DNA of 64,000 nt from an uncultured Bacteroidales bacterium. Lineage in GTDB: Bacteria; Bacteroidota; Bacteroidia; Bacteroidales; Paludibacteraceae. Position numbers and translations under genes: made by a program. The notes beneath the pieces were generated by a model, which was given only the letters and a program-made list of their open reading frames with translations, had not been told where the DNA came from and made no database searches. Below, piece after piece: positions 32,185 to 41,092 of the stretch. Within the stretch, counting starts at the first letter, position 1. The number at the start of each line of letters is the position of its first letter. Location of the stretch: the NCBI GenBank assembly GCA_902799705.1, contig CADCBP010000010.1, forward strand, positions 384 through 64,383, in the 5' to 3' direction.

Positions 32185-34025
32185 ATCTTCTGGTCTTCAA
32201 GGTTGTTAATCAAATTCGTGGTGGCCTTGTAGAGGTCGTCCATAGCGTGGTCGGTGGAGGGCGCGTAGCGGGCGAACTCAGCTGTAGAGAGAACATTCTT
32301 CACTTCGGCGATGAGAGTATCGCTTACTCCCTTTTGTGCCAGCAGCGAAGCGATATTTTCTTTGTTCAAATCTGCCATCGGGATGGACAGTCGATCGCTG
32401 AGATACGTCCATGCGGCCTGTTCGATGGCTGCATAGAAAGCGTTGGAGTCATTGGCTTTTAATGCTTTCTCTGCCGCCTTCAGGCGTTTCTTGGCAACCT
32501 TGTTGGCGCGCTTGTAACGTACCCGGGTGATATCTGCATTCTCCTTGATTTGCTTGCGCAGAACAATCAAAAGCACGATGGCAATCAGCAGCGGGATGAC
32601 GTACCATAACCAGACATGTTGAATACTGAAAGTGGATGGCTGACGACTGATAGCGGATGGCTTTACATCGATATACCGGATGTCGGTGCCGAGTTGCTTG
32701 ATGTCTTCCTTATGGGTATAGCTGACTACTGAAGGCTGATCACTGATGGCTGAGACCTCACCATTGCCTCTCTTCACATGTATCGTATATTCAGGGGTGG
32801 AGAGGGTGCGGTAGGTCTTGTCTTCGATGTCGAAATAACTGAAGGTGACAGCCGGGATCGTATAGTCTCCTGCACTCCGTGGGATCGCCAGGTATTCGAT
32901 GGACTTGGTGCCGCTCACGCCGGCTGTCGTGGTGTTGAAGTTATTGGTCACTTTCGGGTCGTAGGGCTCGAACCCTTCCGGCCAGTCGATGGCAGGAGTC
33001 TTGATGAGTTTCATGTTGCCTGCACCGCTGATGTCGATCTTGATGGTTACGGCATCGTTCGTCTGCAGTTCCGTCTGCGAAATCGACGGAGTCATGGTGA
33101 ACTTACCCACGCCTCCCGAGAATCCGGCGGGTTTACCACTTGGCAGCGCCGCTACATGAATGGTCACGCCCGGGGCGGTGAGCATCTTCGTGACGGTGGT
33201 GTACGAACCGAAGAAATCATCGAAGATGGAACGCACGCGTTGTTGGGTCTGTACGCGCAGCACCGCTTCGAAGTTAGCAGGGTCAATCTTGATATCTCCG
33301 GAGTGTTGCGGATAAAGAATGGTGCGGTACAGCACAGCCGTTTGATAGTTACGACCGTTGTAGTGCTCCAACTGTGTCTGTATCTCGCCCTGCTCCAGGT
33401 CCTGCTTGAGGAAACCCGTGAACTCCGGTAACTTCGTGTTATTGGTCAACTGGGCAACGTCCACGTTCGCGAAATAGAGCTTGTACGTGATCATCAGGGC
33501 TTCCTGTTCATGCACGCGTGTCTTGGAGGCAATGGTGCGCACGAACAGATTCTCGGAGGTGACAGCACCCGAAGAACTGCTTTGGCTGCTCTGGGTAGTC
33601 GGGCTACTCTGCCTGCTGCCGGCTGACTGCTGATTGCTTTCCTCCTGATCTGCCGGCAGAACTTGTATCCGCACACCGTTGGACTGCACGTTCTCGCCAT
33701 CTACTTTCACGGTCGCGGGACCGATGGTGAACGTTCCGGCTTTCTGTGCCATCAGGGTGTAGGTGTATGTCTGCTCGAAAGAAGACGTACGATGCCCGTT
33801 GACGAAAGAAGTACTGCTACTCGTCGAAGTGTACGGGCCGGCTAAATAGTCGAAGTCCGTGAACTCCGGCGCACGCAAATCACGGCTGCGCTGGTTCACC
33901 GTGTAGGTCAACTGGAACGGACGGCCCACAATAACCTGACCCGGAGCCTGCGCCTTGAATACCACATCATCGGCAAAAACCGACAAAGTGATTAAAGATA
34001 ATAATATTGTTAGTATTTTCTTCAT
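32181..34025 (-). CDS. batD: BatD aerotolerance protein
   Basis: 614 residues. Signal peptide (cleavage near residue 18), tandem beta-sandwich domains typical for BatD, one membrane helix (about 475-495, WLWYVIPLLIAIVLLIVL) and a cytoplasmic helical tail. It belongs to the Bat set (BatABCDE) linked to aerotolerance in Bacteroides; the exact role is open. Three heptad insertions lie at 33611-33638, 32719-32753 and 32620-32661, all in Ser/Gln-rich linkers, the last two just before the membrane helix. Confidence 0.85.
   Translation of the reverse strand: MKKILTILLSLITLSVFADDVVFKAQAPGQVIVGRPFQLTYTVNQRSRDLRAPEFTDFDYLAGPYTSTSSSTSFVNGHRTSSFEQTYTYTLMAQKAGTFTIGPATVKVDGENVQSNGVRIQVLPADQEESNQQSAGSRQSSPTTQSSQSSSSGAVTSENLFVRTIASKTRVHEQEALMITYKLYFANVDVAQLTNNTKLPEFTGFLKQDLEQGEIQTQLEHYNGRNYQTAVLYRTILYPQHSGDIKIDPANFEAVLRVQTQQRVRSIFDDFFGSYTTVTKMLTAPGVTIHVAALPSGKPAGFSGGVGKFTMTPSISQTELQTNDAVTIKIDISGAGNMKLIKTPAIDWPEGFEPYDPKVTNNFNTTTAGVSGTKSIEYLAIPRSAGDYTIPAVTFSYFDIEDKTYRTLSTPEYTIHVKRGNGEVSAISDQPSVVSYTHKEDIKQLGTDIRYIDVKPSAISRQPSTFSIQHVWLWYVIPLLIAIVLLIVLRKQIKENADITRVRYKRANKVAKKRLKAAEKALKANDSNAFYAAIEQAAWTYLSDRLSIPMADLNKENIASLLAQKGVSDTLIAEVKNVLSTAEFARYAPSTDHAMDDLYKATTNLINNLEDQKI
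32620..32661. repeat. In-frame heptad repeat in batD (near membrane helix)
   Basis: Six units of TGAATAC, TGACGAC, TGATAGC and GGATGGC type. Encodes PSAISRQPSTFSIQH. Confidence 0.75.
32719..32753. repeat. In-frame heptad repeat in batD (linker)
   Basis: Five units ending in CTGA (TAGCTGA, CTACTGA and so on). Encodes EVSAISDQPSVVSYT, similar in tone to the next array. Confidence 0.8.
33611..33638. repeat. In-frame heptad repeat in batD (N-terminal linker)
   Basis: GCCTGCT, GACTGCT and two variants. Encodes SNQQSAGSRQ in a Ser/Gln linker. Confidence 0.75.
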
Positions 34026-34143
34026 AATCTATTATTCCAAAATTTGAATTTTTCGTAGAGGATTTGGTTTTTCCGGTGAGGGAGTTATGGGGTCCATAAT
34101 GACCGAACCGAAAAGCCGAAGACTTCGCGAAAAAACAAATTTA

Positions 34144-34857
34144 CTACCATTCTTTCTCTACACGGCGCTTTTTCCCTTGCTGCCGTTGCATCTTTTCCTG
34201 TGTATCCTGTTCATCTTGCTCCAGAGCCTGCAAGATCTGCTCAGCCGTCTCTTTGTCCATCTGATCCTCGTTCTGCTGCGGTTGTTCCTGTTGCTCTTGT
34301 TCTTGCTGCTCCTGATTCTGGTCTTGTTGCTGCTGTTGCTGTTGCTGCTGTTGGTCTTGTTGCTGCTGATCTTGCTTCTGGTCCTGGTTCTGTTGTTGCT
34401 GCTGTTGCTGTTGTTGCTGTAACAACTCCATGGCTTTCACCAGGTTGTACCGTGTGTCATTATCTTTCGGGTTAGACCGCAGAGACTCCTGATACGCGCC
34501 CACAGCCTTGTCGTATTGTTGTTGCGCAAAATGACAGTTACCGATGTTATGCATCGCTTTCGCATATCGCTCCTTGTCTTTTTTGCGGTCCAGCATCTTG
34601 GCTGCAGTGGAAAACTCAGACAGCGCGTCTTCGTACTTGTCCTGACGATAGAGGGCGTCACCTAAGTTATAGTGCGCCTCGTAGCCGTTCTTGTTCTTCT
34701 CTATTCCACGGCGGTAGTCCACTTCCGCCTTCGTGAAGTTCTGCTTCTTGTACTCGCGGTTGCCTTTACGTACATCGCCCGCTTCTTGCTGGGCAAAAAC
34801 CGAAGAACTGAAGGCGAACAGGAATACGACTAATATACTTTTAACTATCCACTTCAT
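34144..34857 (-). CDS. batC: BatC: TPR protein with glutamine-rich tail
   Basis: 237 residues. Signal peptide (to about 22), three TPR repeats (about 30-135: AEVDYRRGIEKNKNGYEAH, ALSEFSTAAKMLDRKKDK, AVGAYQESLRSNPKDNDTRY) and then a Gln/Asp/Glu tract of about 65 residues with ten-residue pure-Gln runs. Its place between batD and batB and the TPR layout fit BatC. The CAG/CAA-type tract is prone to length change. Confidence 0.8.
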   Translation of the reverse strand: MKWIVKSILVVFLFAFSSSVFAQQEAGDVRKGNREYKKQNFTKAEVDYRRGIEKNKNGYEAHYNLGDALYRQDKYEDALSEFSTAAKMLDRKKDKERYAKAMHNIGNCHFAQQQYDKAVGAYQESLRSNPKDNDTRYNLVKAMELLQQQQQQQQQQNQDQKQDQQQQDQQQQQQQQQQDQNQEQQEQEQQEQPQQNEDQMDKETAEQILQALEQDEQDTQEKMQRQQGKKRRVEKEW

Positions 34858-34862
34858 AACTT

Positions 34863-34897
34863 CTCTAAACTTTCAACTTTCAACTTTCAACTTTATC
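34863..34897. repeat. Heptad array in the batB-batC gap
   Basis: CTTTCAA three times, flanked by CTCTAAA and CTTTATC. The last codons of batB (KVES, stop) lie in it. Confidence 0.8.
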
Positions 34898-35944
34898 CTT
34901 TTCCCCGAAAATATCCAGACGGGTGATGGCTTTGTTCTTGCGGTTGAAGATAAAGAAGTCAATCACAAGCAGTAACAGGGCAATCAAAGCAAAGCTTTGG
35001 AACTGCTCGTTATAGTCGGTATAGACTTGCGTCTCTATCTCCTGGGTCGCCAGTTTGTCAAGCTCTTTCTGGATGGCTTTGGTGGCGGTGTTGGTGTTGT
35101 CGCACCGCACGTAGATACCTCCTCCGGCCTGCGCAATCTCGCGGCACATGTCTTCGTTCAACCGGCTGACGACTACATTGCCTTCACGGTCTTTGCGGAA
35201 GTTATTTGTGCCGGGCATGGGAATAGGACTGCCTTCCGGCTTTCCGATACCTGCTACCAGCACGCGAATACCCGCTTCTTTGGCACGTTGGGCTACTGCT
35301 ACCGCATCGTCTTCGTGGTTCTCACCATCGGTGATCAGGATGATCGCGCGGTTAACGTCCGCCACTGGTTGTCCGTCTCGGTCACTGACCGCTCCGAAAC
35401 AACGGATACTCGTGCTCAACGCCTGACCGATAGCCGTTCCCTGCGTCTTGATCAACTCAGGTTTGATGGAGTTCAAAAACATCTTCGCGGAGATATAATC
35501 ACAAGTGATCGGTAACTGTACGAAGGCATCGCCGGCGAAGACGACGAGTCCCACTTTGTCATTGACCATGTTGTCCATCAGCTTGGACAGCATCTGTTTG
35601 GCGCGGTCAAGACGGTTAGGTGCCACATCTTCCGCGAGCATCGAGTTGGATATATCCAGTGCCACGATGGCCTCTATGCCCTGCCTTTTCTCCGTGCGCT
35701 CGCTCTGACCGAACTGAGGACGCGCGGCGGAGAGGATGAGCAACGTCAACGCCACGAGCACGATAGTGAACTTAACCGTCGGACGAACACGACTCGCGTT
35801 CGGCATCAAGGCTTCCATCAACTCAGGGTCACCAAACTCCTGCAACTGACGACGCTTGCGAATGGTGTATAACCAGTAGGCTACCGCAAAAACCGGCACA
35901 CTCACCAGCAACCATAATATCTCTATATTTGCAAATCTAAACAT
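34880..35944 (-). CDS. batB: BatB: membrane VWA-domain protein
   Basis: 354 residues: helices at the N-terminus (about 8-26 and 58-75), a von Willebrand A domain with metal site DISNSMLAEDVAPNRLD (MIDAS DxSxS) and further TQGTAIGQAL and ILITDGENHEDDA, and a C-terminal helix. VWA domains bind partner proteins through the metal. The final residues KVES are encoded by the heptad array. Confidence 0.88.
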   Translation of the reverse strand: MFRFANIEILWLLVSVPVFAVAYWLYTIRKRRQLQEFGDPELMEALMPNASRVRPTVKFTIVLVALTLLILSAARPQFGQSERTEKRQGIEAIVALDISNSMLAEDVAPNRLDRAKQMLSKLMDNMVNDKVGLVVFAGDAFVQLPITCDYISAKMFLNSIKPELIKTQGTAIGQALSTSIRCFGAVSDRDGQPVADVNRAIILITDGENHEDDAVAVAQRAKEAGIRVLVAGIGKPEGSPIPMPGTNNFRKDREGNVVVSRLNEDMCREIAQAGGGIYVRCDNTNTATKAIQKELDKLATQEIETQVYTDYNEQFQSFALIALLLLVIDFFIFNRKNKAITRLDIFGEKDKVES

Positions 35945-35982
35945 AGTCTTTTGTTTTGAATTGCCCTTTCTCCCTCCCTTGA

Positions 35983-36000
35983 GGGGAGGGCGGGGAGGGG
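35983..36000 (+). other. G-quadruplex-type motif between batA and batB
   Basis: Four G-runs (GGGG, GGG, GGGG, GGGG) with single-base spacers on the + strand, preceded by a CCCTCCC arm that could compete by pairing. A shorter G-rich stretch of the same style lies at 40801-40814. Confidence 0.6.
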
Positions 36001-36002
36001 CT

Positions 36003-36989
36003 TTAATTACTTATTGTCCTCAGCACAAAATATCTCAAGATAATCTCAAGCAGCAGGCAGGCAAGGGCGGCATACAGGAACGGAGCGAAGTTCTCCGTGT
36101 GTTTGCTGTACTCGCGTACGCGCATCTTCGTCTTCTCCAACTGGTCGATCTGCTCGTAGATACTCTTCAGACTGCCGTTGTCCGTCGCGCGGAAATACTG
36201 TCCGCCCGTGGTCTCGGCAATACGGCGCAGTGTGCTTTCATCAAACTCCGAATCCATCGTCACATACTGACGACCCATCGGGGTGTTTACCGGCACGCGC
36301 GTCTGACCATAACTGCCCACGCCCACAGTATAGACGCGGATACCGAACGTCTTCGCGATCTCGGCGGCCGTCTGCGGGTCGATGTCACCGCGGTTATTGC
36401 TACCATCGGTCAACAAAATCACTACTTTGCTCTTGGTCTTGCTGTCTTTCATTCGGTTCACAGCGTTCGCCAGACCCAGACCGATAGCCGTACCGTCTTC
36501 GATCATGCCGTATTCAACGGACTTGAAGAGGTTAACCAACACCGCGTGGTCGGTCGTCAACGGACATTGCGTGAAGCTCTCTCCGGCGAACACAACCAGT
36601 CCTATTTGGTCGTTCGGACGGGCAATCACGAAGTCAGACGCCACTTGTTTGGCGGCCTCTAAACGATTCGGACGCAGGTCTTCCGCCAGCATCGTGCCGG
36701 AGATATCAAGCGCCATCATGATGTCAATACCTTCCGTGCTCTCCGACGACCAGCGGTTGGTCAACTGTGGACGCGCGAGCGCGAGAGATAATAAGGTGAT
36801 GACGGCTACGCGCAGCGCAAACGGCACGTGTAACAGCCAGATACGCCAACTCTTCGGCTGCGCCGCTAAAGTCGAGGTGTCCGAGATCTGCACACTCGCG
36901 TCACTCTTCCATAACTCGTATGCATACCAGCCGATGATGGGAATCAGTAACAGTAACAGAAATAAATATCCCGGATTAGCAAATGTCAT
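36003..36989 (-). CDS. batA: BatA: membrane VWA-domain protein
   Basis: 328 residues. N-terminal helices (about 8-24 and 55-72), a VWA domain with MIDAS motif DISGTMLAEDLRPNR, TAIGLGLANAVNRM and LTDGSNNRGDID, and a C-terminal helix (about 305-322). Paralogous to BatB. Overlaps the previous gene by 4 bases. Confidence 0.88.
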   Translation of the reverse strand: MTFANPGYLFLLLLLIPIIGWYAYELWKSDASVQISDTSTLAAQPKSWRIWLLHVPFALRVAVITLLSLALARPQLTNRWSSESTEGIDIMMALDISGTMLAEDLRPNRLEAAKQVASDFVIARPNDQIGLVVFAGESFTQCPLTTDHAVLVNLFKSVEYGMIEDGTAIGLGLANAVNRMKDSKTKSKVVILLTDGSNNRGDIDPQTAAEIAKTFGIRVYTVGVGSYGQTRVPVNTPMGRQYVTMDSEFDESTLRRIAETTGGQYFRATDNGSLKSIYEQIDQLEKTKMRVREYSKHTENFAPFLYAALACLLLEIILRYFVLRTISN

Positions 36990-37903
36990 ACTTCTTCCTC
37001 CTCTTCTGGTTTATCCGGAGTCTCAAGATTTTCCGGTTCAACAATTTTTGTGCTGTTGACAAACTCATATGCCGTAGTAAGAGCTTGCTCGTTCTCGTCT
37101 GGCGTCGTGTGCCATTTGGCAAACTTCACTAAATCAGCGAGTTGCAGCATCTTGCTAAGTTTGCTAAAGAGCTCTTTCTCGATGAGCGGTTTCATGGCGC
37201 GCAGCGTCTCATCCGAGGTCTTCTCCGTACTCTGCACGTCGAAACGGCGACCGATATACTCACGAACGACATCCGTCAGTTCTGTTTGGTATTCTTTCAC
37301 CTTGCCGTCCTTCCAAATCTTCGCGGCCTTGATCTCGTCGAGTTTCTCCAACGCTACCTCGTCTGCCGGACGCAGCAAGTCCGGATTGATGGTCTCTTCT
37401 TCAGGCTTGCGTTTGCTCTCCAGCCAGCGCCAGAGATAGTATCCGCCGACGCATAGACCTGCTATCAGCAGGCCTAAAAGGATCCAGCGGATGATGCCCC
37501 ACCACCAGATAGGTGCTTTCTCGATATCTTTGATATCGGTGATGGCAAGTGTCGTATCTACCTCGAACGGCTGAACGACATTCAGCGCCATGGATTCGGT
37601 CCAGAACGTGTCCGCGCCGCTTGCTACCGCGATAGGGTTGATGACGAACAAACTGTCCTTGAAACTCGTCAGCGTCAGGTATTGGTTCAACTGAACGCGG
37701 CCGTCCGCTAAACTCAGCGTATCGACGATCGTCTTGTCAATAATCTCGATGCCGTCCTGCAGCGACTCGCCGAAAACAGGCATTTCCACCTGCTCCGAGG
37801 CTTCGTGCGTCACCTGCAGATGCAGGCCCGTCTGATCGCCTAACATCAGCGTCGTCGAGTCGATACTCGCGCTAACTATTATTGCTAATAATAAATTCAT
37901 CAT
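36986..37903 (-). CDS. Bat-operon membrane protein (DUF4381-like position)
   Basis: 305 residues: signal sequence, periplasmic beta domain, one membrane helix (about 133-158, WGIIRWILLGLLIAGLCVGG) and a cytoplasmic tail with helices (EEVALEKLDEIKAAKIWKDGKVKEYQTELTD). The gene stands between DUF58 and batA, the usual place for a BatD-related or DUF4381-like protein that joins the complex. No catalytic motif is seen. Confidence 0.65.
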   Translation of the reverse strand: MMNLLLAIIVSASIDSTTLMLGDQTGLHLQVTHEASEQVEMPVFGESLQDGIEIIDKTIVDTLSLADGRVQLNQYLTLTSFKDSLFVINPIAVASGADTFWTESMALNVVQPFEVDTTLAITDIKDIEKAPIWWWGIIRWILLGLLIAGLCVGGYYLWRWLESKRKPEEETINPDLLRPADEVALEKLDEIKAAKIWKDGKVKEYQTELTDVVREYIGRRFDVQSTEKTSDETLRAMKPLIEKELFSKLSKMLQLADLVKFAKWHTTPDENEQALTTAYEFVNSTKIVEPENLETPDKPEEEEEV

Positions 37904-37907
37904 ATAT

Positions 37908-37939
37908 TTCGTTATTACGTAATTACGTCATTACGAAAT
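37908..37939. repeat. Octamer array in a Bat operon gap
   Basis: CGTTATTA, CGTAATTA and two variants in phase (period 8) between the DUF58 gene and the 305-residue gene. Confidence 0.75.
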
Positions 37940-37949
37940 TAATTTTTAA

Positions 37950-38834
37950 TTATTTAAAAAGCATCATCAGCTTTTTCACATAGTCCTCATCCGTCCGCAT
38001 ACTCACATGGTTCATTCCGGTCTTCGTATAGACAGTCTCTAAGGCCGCTTGCTGGTCACGCCATGCCTGCCCGTACGCGTTGCGTACACTCGCCAGGCTG
38101 GTATCCGCCCAGACACGCGCACCCGTCTCCGGGTCACGTACCTTCAACAGTCCCACATTCGGCATCTCTGCATCGCGACGGTCGTAGATCTGTATCGCAC
38201 TCAGGTCATGCTTCCTGCTCGCAATCACAATCGGCGGAACCGTATTCTTCCATTGTCCATTGTCCATTGTCCATTGTCCGATGAAGTCCGAAATCAGGAA
38301 CGCTGTACAACGCCGTTTCTGGGCATTGATCAGGAACTGAAGGGCGGCATTGATATCCGTGCCGTGGTGTTCGGGCTCGAAACTCAATAACTCGCGGATG
38401 ATATGCAGGACATGGCTCTTACCTTTCTTCGGCGGAATGAATTTCTCTACGCGGTCGGAGAAGAAGATCACACCCACTTTGTCGTTGTTCTCGATCGTTG
38501 AGAAGGCGAGGGTAGCGGCTACTTCAGCCATCGTGTCGCGTTTCATCTGACTCGCCGTACCGAAGTTACGGCTGCCACTGACATCGACGAGTAACATCAC
38601 CGTCAGCTCTCGCTCTTCTTCATAGACCTTGATGTAAGGACGGTTCATGCGAGCCGTCACGTTCCAGTCGATGGAACGTACATCATCACCCGGCTGGTAT
38701 TCGCGCACCTCGCTGAAAGCCATACCACGGCCTTTGAACTGGCTGTGGTACTCGCCTGCGAAGATATTGCGACTCAACCCGTGGGTCTTGATCTCTATCT
38801 TCCTAACTTTTTGTAATAACTCTTCACTTGTCAT
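37950..38834 (-). CDS. DUF58 domain protein of the MoxR/Bat operon
   Basis: 294 residues. The DUF58 core FAGEYHSQFKGRGMAFSEVREYQPGDDVRSIDWNVTARM (about residues 25-63) is followed by a VWA-like fold (VMLLVDVSGSRNFGT). Partner of MoxR ATPases. A pure heptad array TCCATTG (38249-38276) encodes GQWTMDNGQWK (about residues 185-195) between two beta strands. Confidence 0.85.
   Translation of the reverse strand: MTSEELLQKVRKIEIKTHGLSRNIFAGEYHSQFKGRGMAFSEVREYQPGDDVRSIDWNVTARMNRPYIKVYEEERELTVMLLVDVSGSRNFGTASQMKRDTMAEVAATLAFSTIENNDKVGVIFFSDRVEKFIPPKKGKSHVLHIIRELLSFEPEHHGTDINAALQFLINAQKRRCTAFLISDFIGQWTMDNGQWKNTVPPIVIASRKHDLSAIQIYDRRDAEMPNVGLLKVRDPETGARVWADTSLASVRNAYGQAWRDQQAALETVYTKTGMNHVSMRTDEDYVKKLMMLFK
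38249..38283. repeat. In-frame heptad repeat in the DUF58 gene
   Basis: Four exact TCCATTG units and a fifth TCCGATG. The purest heptad array in the window, so likely the youngest. Confidence 0.85.
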
Positions 38835-38957
38835 AAATCCATTTACGATTTGGACATTTACGATTTGGTCATTTATCGGGTCATTGAATCATTGAGTCAA
38901 ATGGCTAAATAGCCCAATGGTACATAAATGGTACATGGTACATGACCAAATGGTACT
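38835..38957. repeat. Degenerate 7/8-bp repeat filling the moxR-DUF58 gap
   Basis: Mixture of CATTTAC, GATTTGG, TCATTGA and AAATGGTACAT units across the whole 123-base gap. Same vocabulary as the 22-bp array in the U32 gene. Confidence 0.7.
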
Positions 38958-39953
38958 TTATGGAACTTGAACGGCGTTCAGTACTTCCGTGATCACATCC
39001 TCCGTCGTGACGTTGTTTGCCTCGGCTTCGTAGGTCAGACCGATACGGTGACGCAGCACGTCGTAGCATACGGCACGTACATCCTCCGGCGTCACGTAGC
39101 CTCTCCTATGAATAAACGCGTACGCGCGAGCGGCTTTGGCGAGGTTGATACTTGCACGCGGCGAACCACCGAAAGCGATCATCTGTTTCAAATCCTTCAA
39201 TCCGTACTCTTCCGGATTACGCGTAGCAAACACGATATCCACGATATATTTCTCGATCTTCTCGTCCAGATAAACCTCCTCGACGATCTTACGTGCCTTG
39301 ATGATGTCGGCGGTGCTCAAGATCGGCAGAACCGTCTTCTTCTCGCTGGCGATGTTCTGACGGATGATGGCCTGCTCCTCTTCTTTCTTCGGATAACCGA
39401 TCACCACCTTCAGCATGAAACGGTCAGTCTGTGCCTCAGGCAGAGGATACGTACCTTCCTGCTCAATCGGGTTCTGGGTAGCCAGAACCAGGAACGGATC
39501 GTCCAACTTGAACGTCTGCTCGCCGATCGTCACTTGACGCTCCTGCATAGCCTCAAGCAACGCGCTCTGCACTTTCGCCGGAGCACGGTTGATCTCATCG
39601 GCCAACACAAAATTAGCGAAGATCGGACCACGTTTGATCTTGAACTCTTCGCTCTTCTGACTGTAAATCTGCGTACCGATCACATCCGCCGGCAGCAAAT
39701 CCGGAGTAAACTGAATACGGCTGAAATTTGCCTTAATAAGGTCGCTTAAGGTCTTGATAGCGAGGGTTTTTGCCAAACCCGGCACGCCTTCCAACAATAT
39801 GTGCCCATCGCTCAACAGACCAATAAGCAAACTCTCTACCAAATGCTTCTGACCTACGATCACTTGGTTCATTCCTAAGGTCAACGCATCTACAAACGAA
39901 CTCTCGCGCTCCACGCGCTCTTGCAGTTCACGAATATCCACTGGATTTTGCAT
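38958..39953 (-). CDS. MoxR family AAA+ ATPase
   Basis: 331 residues. Walker A GVPGLAKTL (about 56-64), Walker B FVLADEINRA, sensor region LATQNPIEQEGTYPLPEAQTDRF. It begins the Bat operon and probably remodels or matures the Bat complex. The MoxR-DUF58-BatA-BatB-BatC-BatD-BatE order is typical for Bacteroides. Confidence 0.92.
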   Translation of the reverse strand: MQNPVDIRELQERVERESSFVDALTLGMNQVIVGQKHLVESLLIGLLSDGHILLEGVPGLAKTLAIKTLSDLIKANFSRIQFTPDLLPADVIGTQIYSQKSEEFKIKRGPIFANFVLADEINRAPAKVQSALLEAMQERQVTIGEQTFKLDDPFLVLATQNPIEQEGTYPLPEAQTDRFMLKVVIGYPKKEEEQAIIRQNIASEKKTVLPILSTADIIKARKIVEEVYLDEKIEKYIVDIVFATRNPEEYGLKDLKQMIAFGGSPRASINLAKAARAYAFIHRRGYVTPEDVRAVCYDVLRHRIGLTYEAEANNVTTEDVITEVLNAVQVP

Positions 39954-40485
39954 AATTTTGTATAGTGTTTTTATTATTGACTTCGTCTCTTATCCGGGAT
40001 TTTATCCCGCGTTTTTTAGCACAAAAACCGTGCCAGAATGGGGCTTTGTTCGTTGAGCCGGATATTATCCGGCATATATTTCTCATTTTTTGCCTCATGC
40101 TCGCGTTTTATTTTGTTTTTTACCTCCTGCGTTTTATTTTGTTTTTTGCCTCCTGTCTGCGTTTTATTTTGTTTTTTGCCTCCTGTCTGCGTTTTATTTT
40201 GTTCATTTATGTCGCATGTCATGCGACTTTTGATACTCGCGGTGTATGTGTCCTCCCGTCTTTCCCTTCCTTTCTTTCCCTTTCTCCTCCGCATCTGTCC
40301 ACTTTTCGGGGCTGTTTCCCCGAACAATCCTCTCCGTCCATTTGCCCCGCATTTTATGCGGGTTCTCTTTCTTGGTAGTTCTGCCGGATGTCATCCGGCT
40401 TACATCTGTTCCTGCTCCACATTGTCCTGTGCCCGCGAGTTCCGCGAGCGGGTTGCTATCGCTTTTTTCCCCTCCTTGTCCTGTG

Positions 40486-40506
40486 CGCGCCACCTCCGCT
40501 GGCGCG
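40486..40506. repeat. Hairpin with CCTCCGC loop
   Basis: Arms CGCGCCA and TGGCGCG around loop CCTCCGC. Same loop and size as 60-80, where the arms are TCCGGCA and TGCCGGA. Confidence 0.8.
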
Positions 40507-40726
40507 TTTAGTATTGCTACCTGCGGTGCTATTTCCTTATTTTGTTTTTTACCTCCTGCTCACGTTTTATTTCATTTTTTACCTCCTGTCTGCGTTTCTT
40601 TTGTTGTTTGCCTCCTGTCTGCGTTTTTATTTTGTTCATTTATGTCGCATGTCATGCGACTTTTGATACTCGCGGTGTATGTGTCCTCCCGTCTTTCCCT
40701 TTCCCCTCTATAATCTCTGTGCACTT

Positions 40727-40746
40727 CTCGCGCATCATTGCGCGAG
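40727..40746. repeat. Hairpin copy A with TCAT loop
   Basis: CTCGCGCA and TGCGCGAG around TCAT. Copy B at 41831-41850 differs by a paired change. Confidence 0.85.
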
Positions 40747-41032
40747 CTCTTTCACTCTTTCACTCTTTCACTCTTTCACTCTTTCCTCTCTCCCCCTTCA
40801 GGGGGCTGGGGGGGCTTCCTTCTCCCTCTTGCCGACTTTCGGACTCGCGGTGTAGGCGGAGCCCACTTGGCGCGCTTCGTCGGCGCTCCCTCCTCCTTTC
40901 CTTCCGCTGCGCCATATTCGCCCTCGCGTCCGCCGATAAATCGTCGCCCCGCCCGCTTCGGGCTCAACTTTGTTTATTGATTCGGGATTCAATCCCGAGC
41001 AGGTTTATTTTTTAAAAAAAAATCTTCAAAAA

Positions 41033-41064
41033 TTTGTATATATCAAAAAATAATTGTAATTTTG
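41033..41064 (+). promoter_or_regulatory. Promoter of the DUF4160/DUF2442 pair
   Basis: TTTG (41033-41036), 20 bp, TAATTTTG (41057-41064), then CACC. Spacer begins TATATATC. Confidence 0.75.
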
Positions 41065-41092
41065 CACCGCAAAATCATTAACACAAACTATT

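Larger units (their letters stand above)
39954..41032. repeat. Gene-free island packed with palindromes and direct repeats
   Basis: About 1.1 kb with no convincing gene. Direct repeats: a 26-30 bp unit starting GCGTTTTATTTTG at 40103, 40129, 40159 and 40189; a 79-bp copy pair at 40189-40267 and 40621-40699. Palindromes at 39995, 40057, 40211, 40346, 40383, 40432, 40486, 40644, 40727 and 40982. An octamer array (ACTCTTTC) lies at 40750-40785. Open frames here have the composition of the repeats and are not called. Confidence 0.8.

Noticed and set aside
40016-41015. Overlapping open frames on both strands in the 40-41 kb island
   Set aside because: They code for monotonous Phe/Leu/Ser or Lys/Gly text made by direct repeats and have no promoter or domain.
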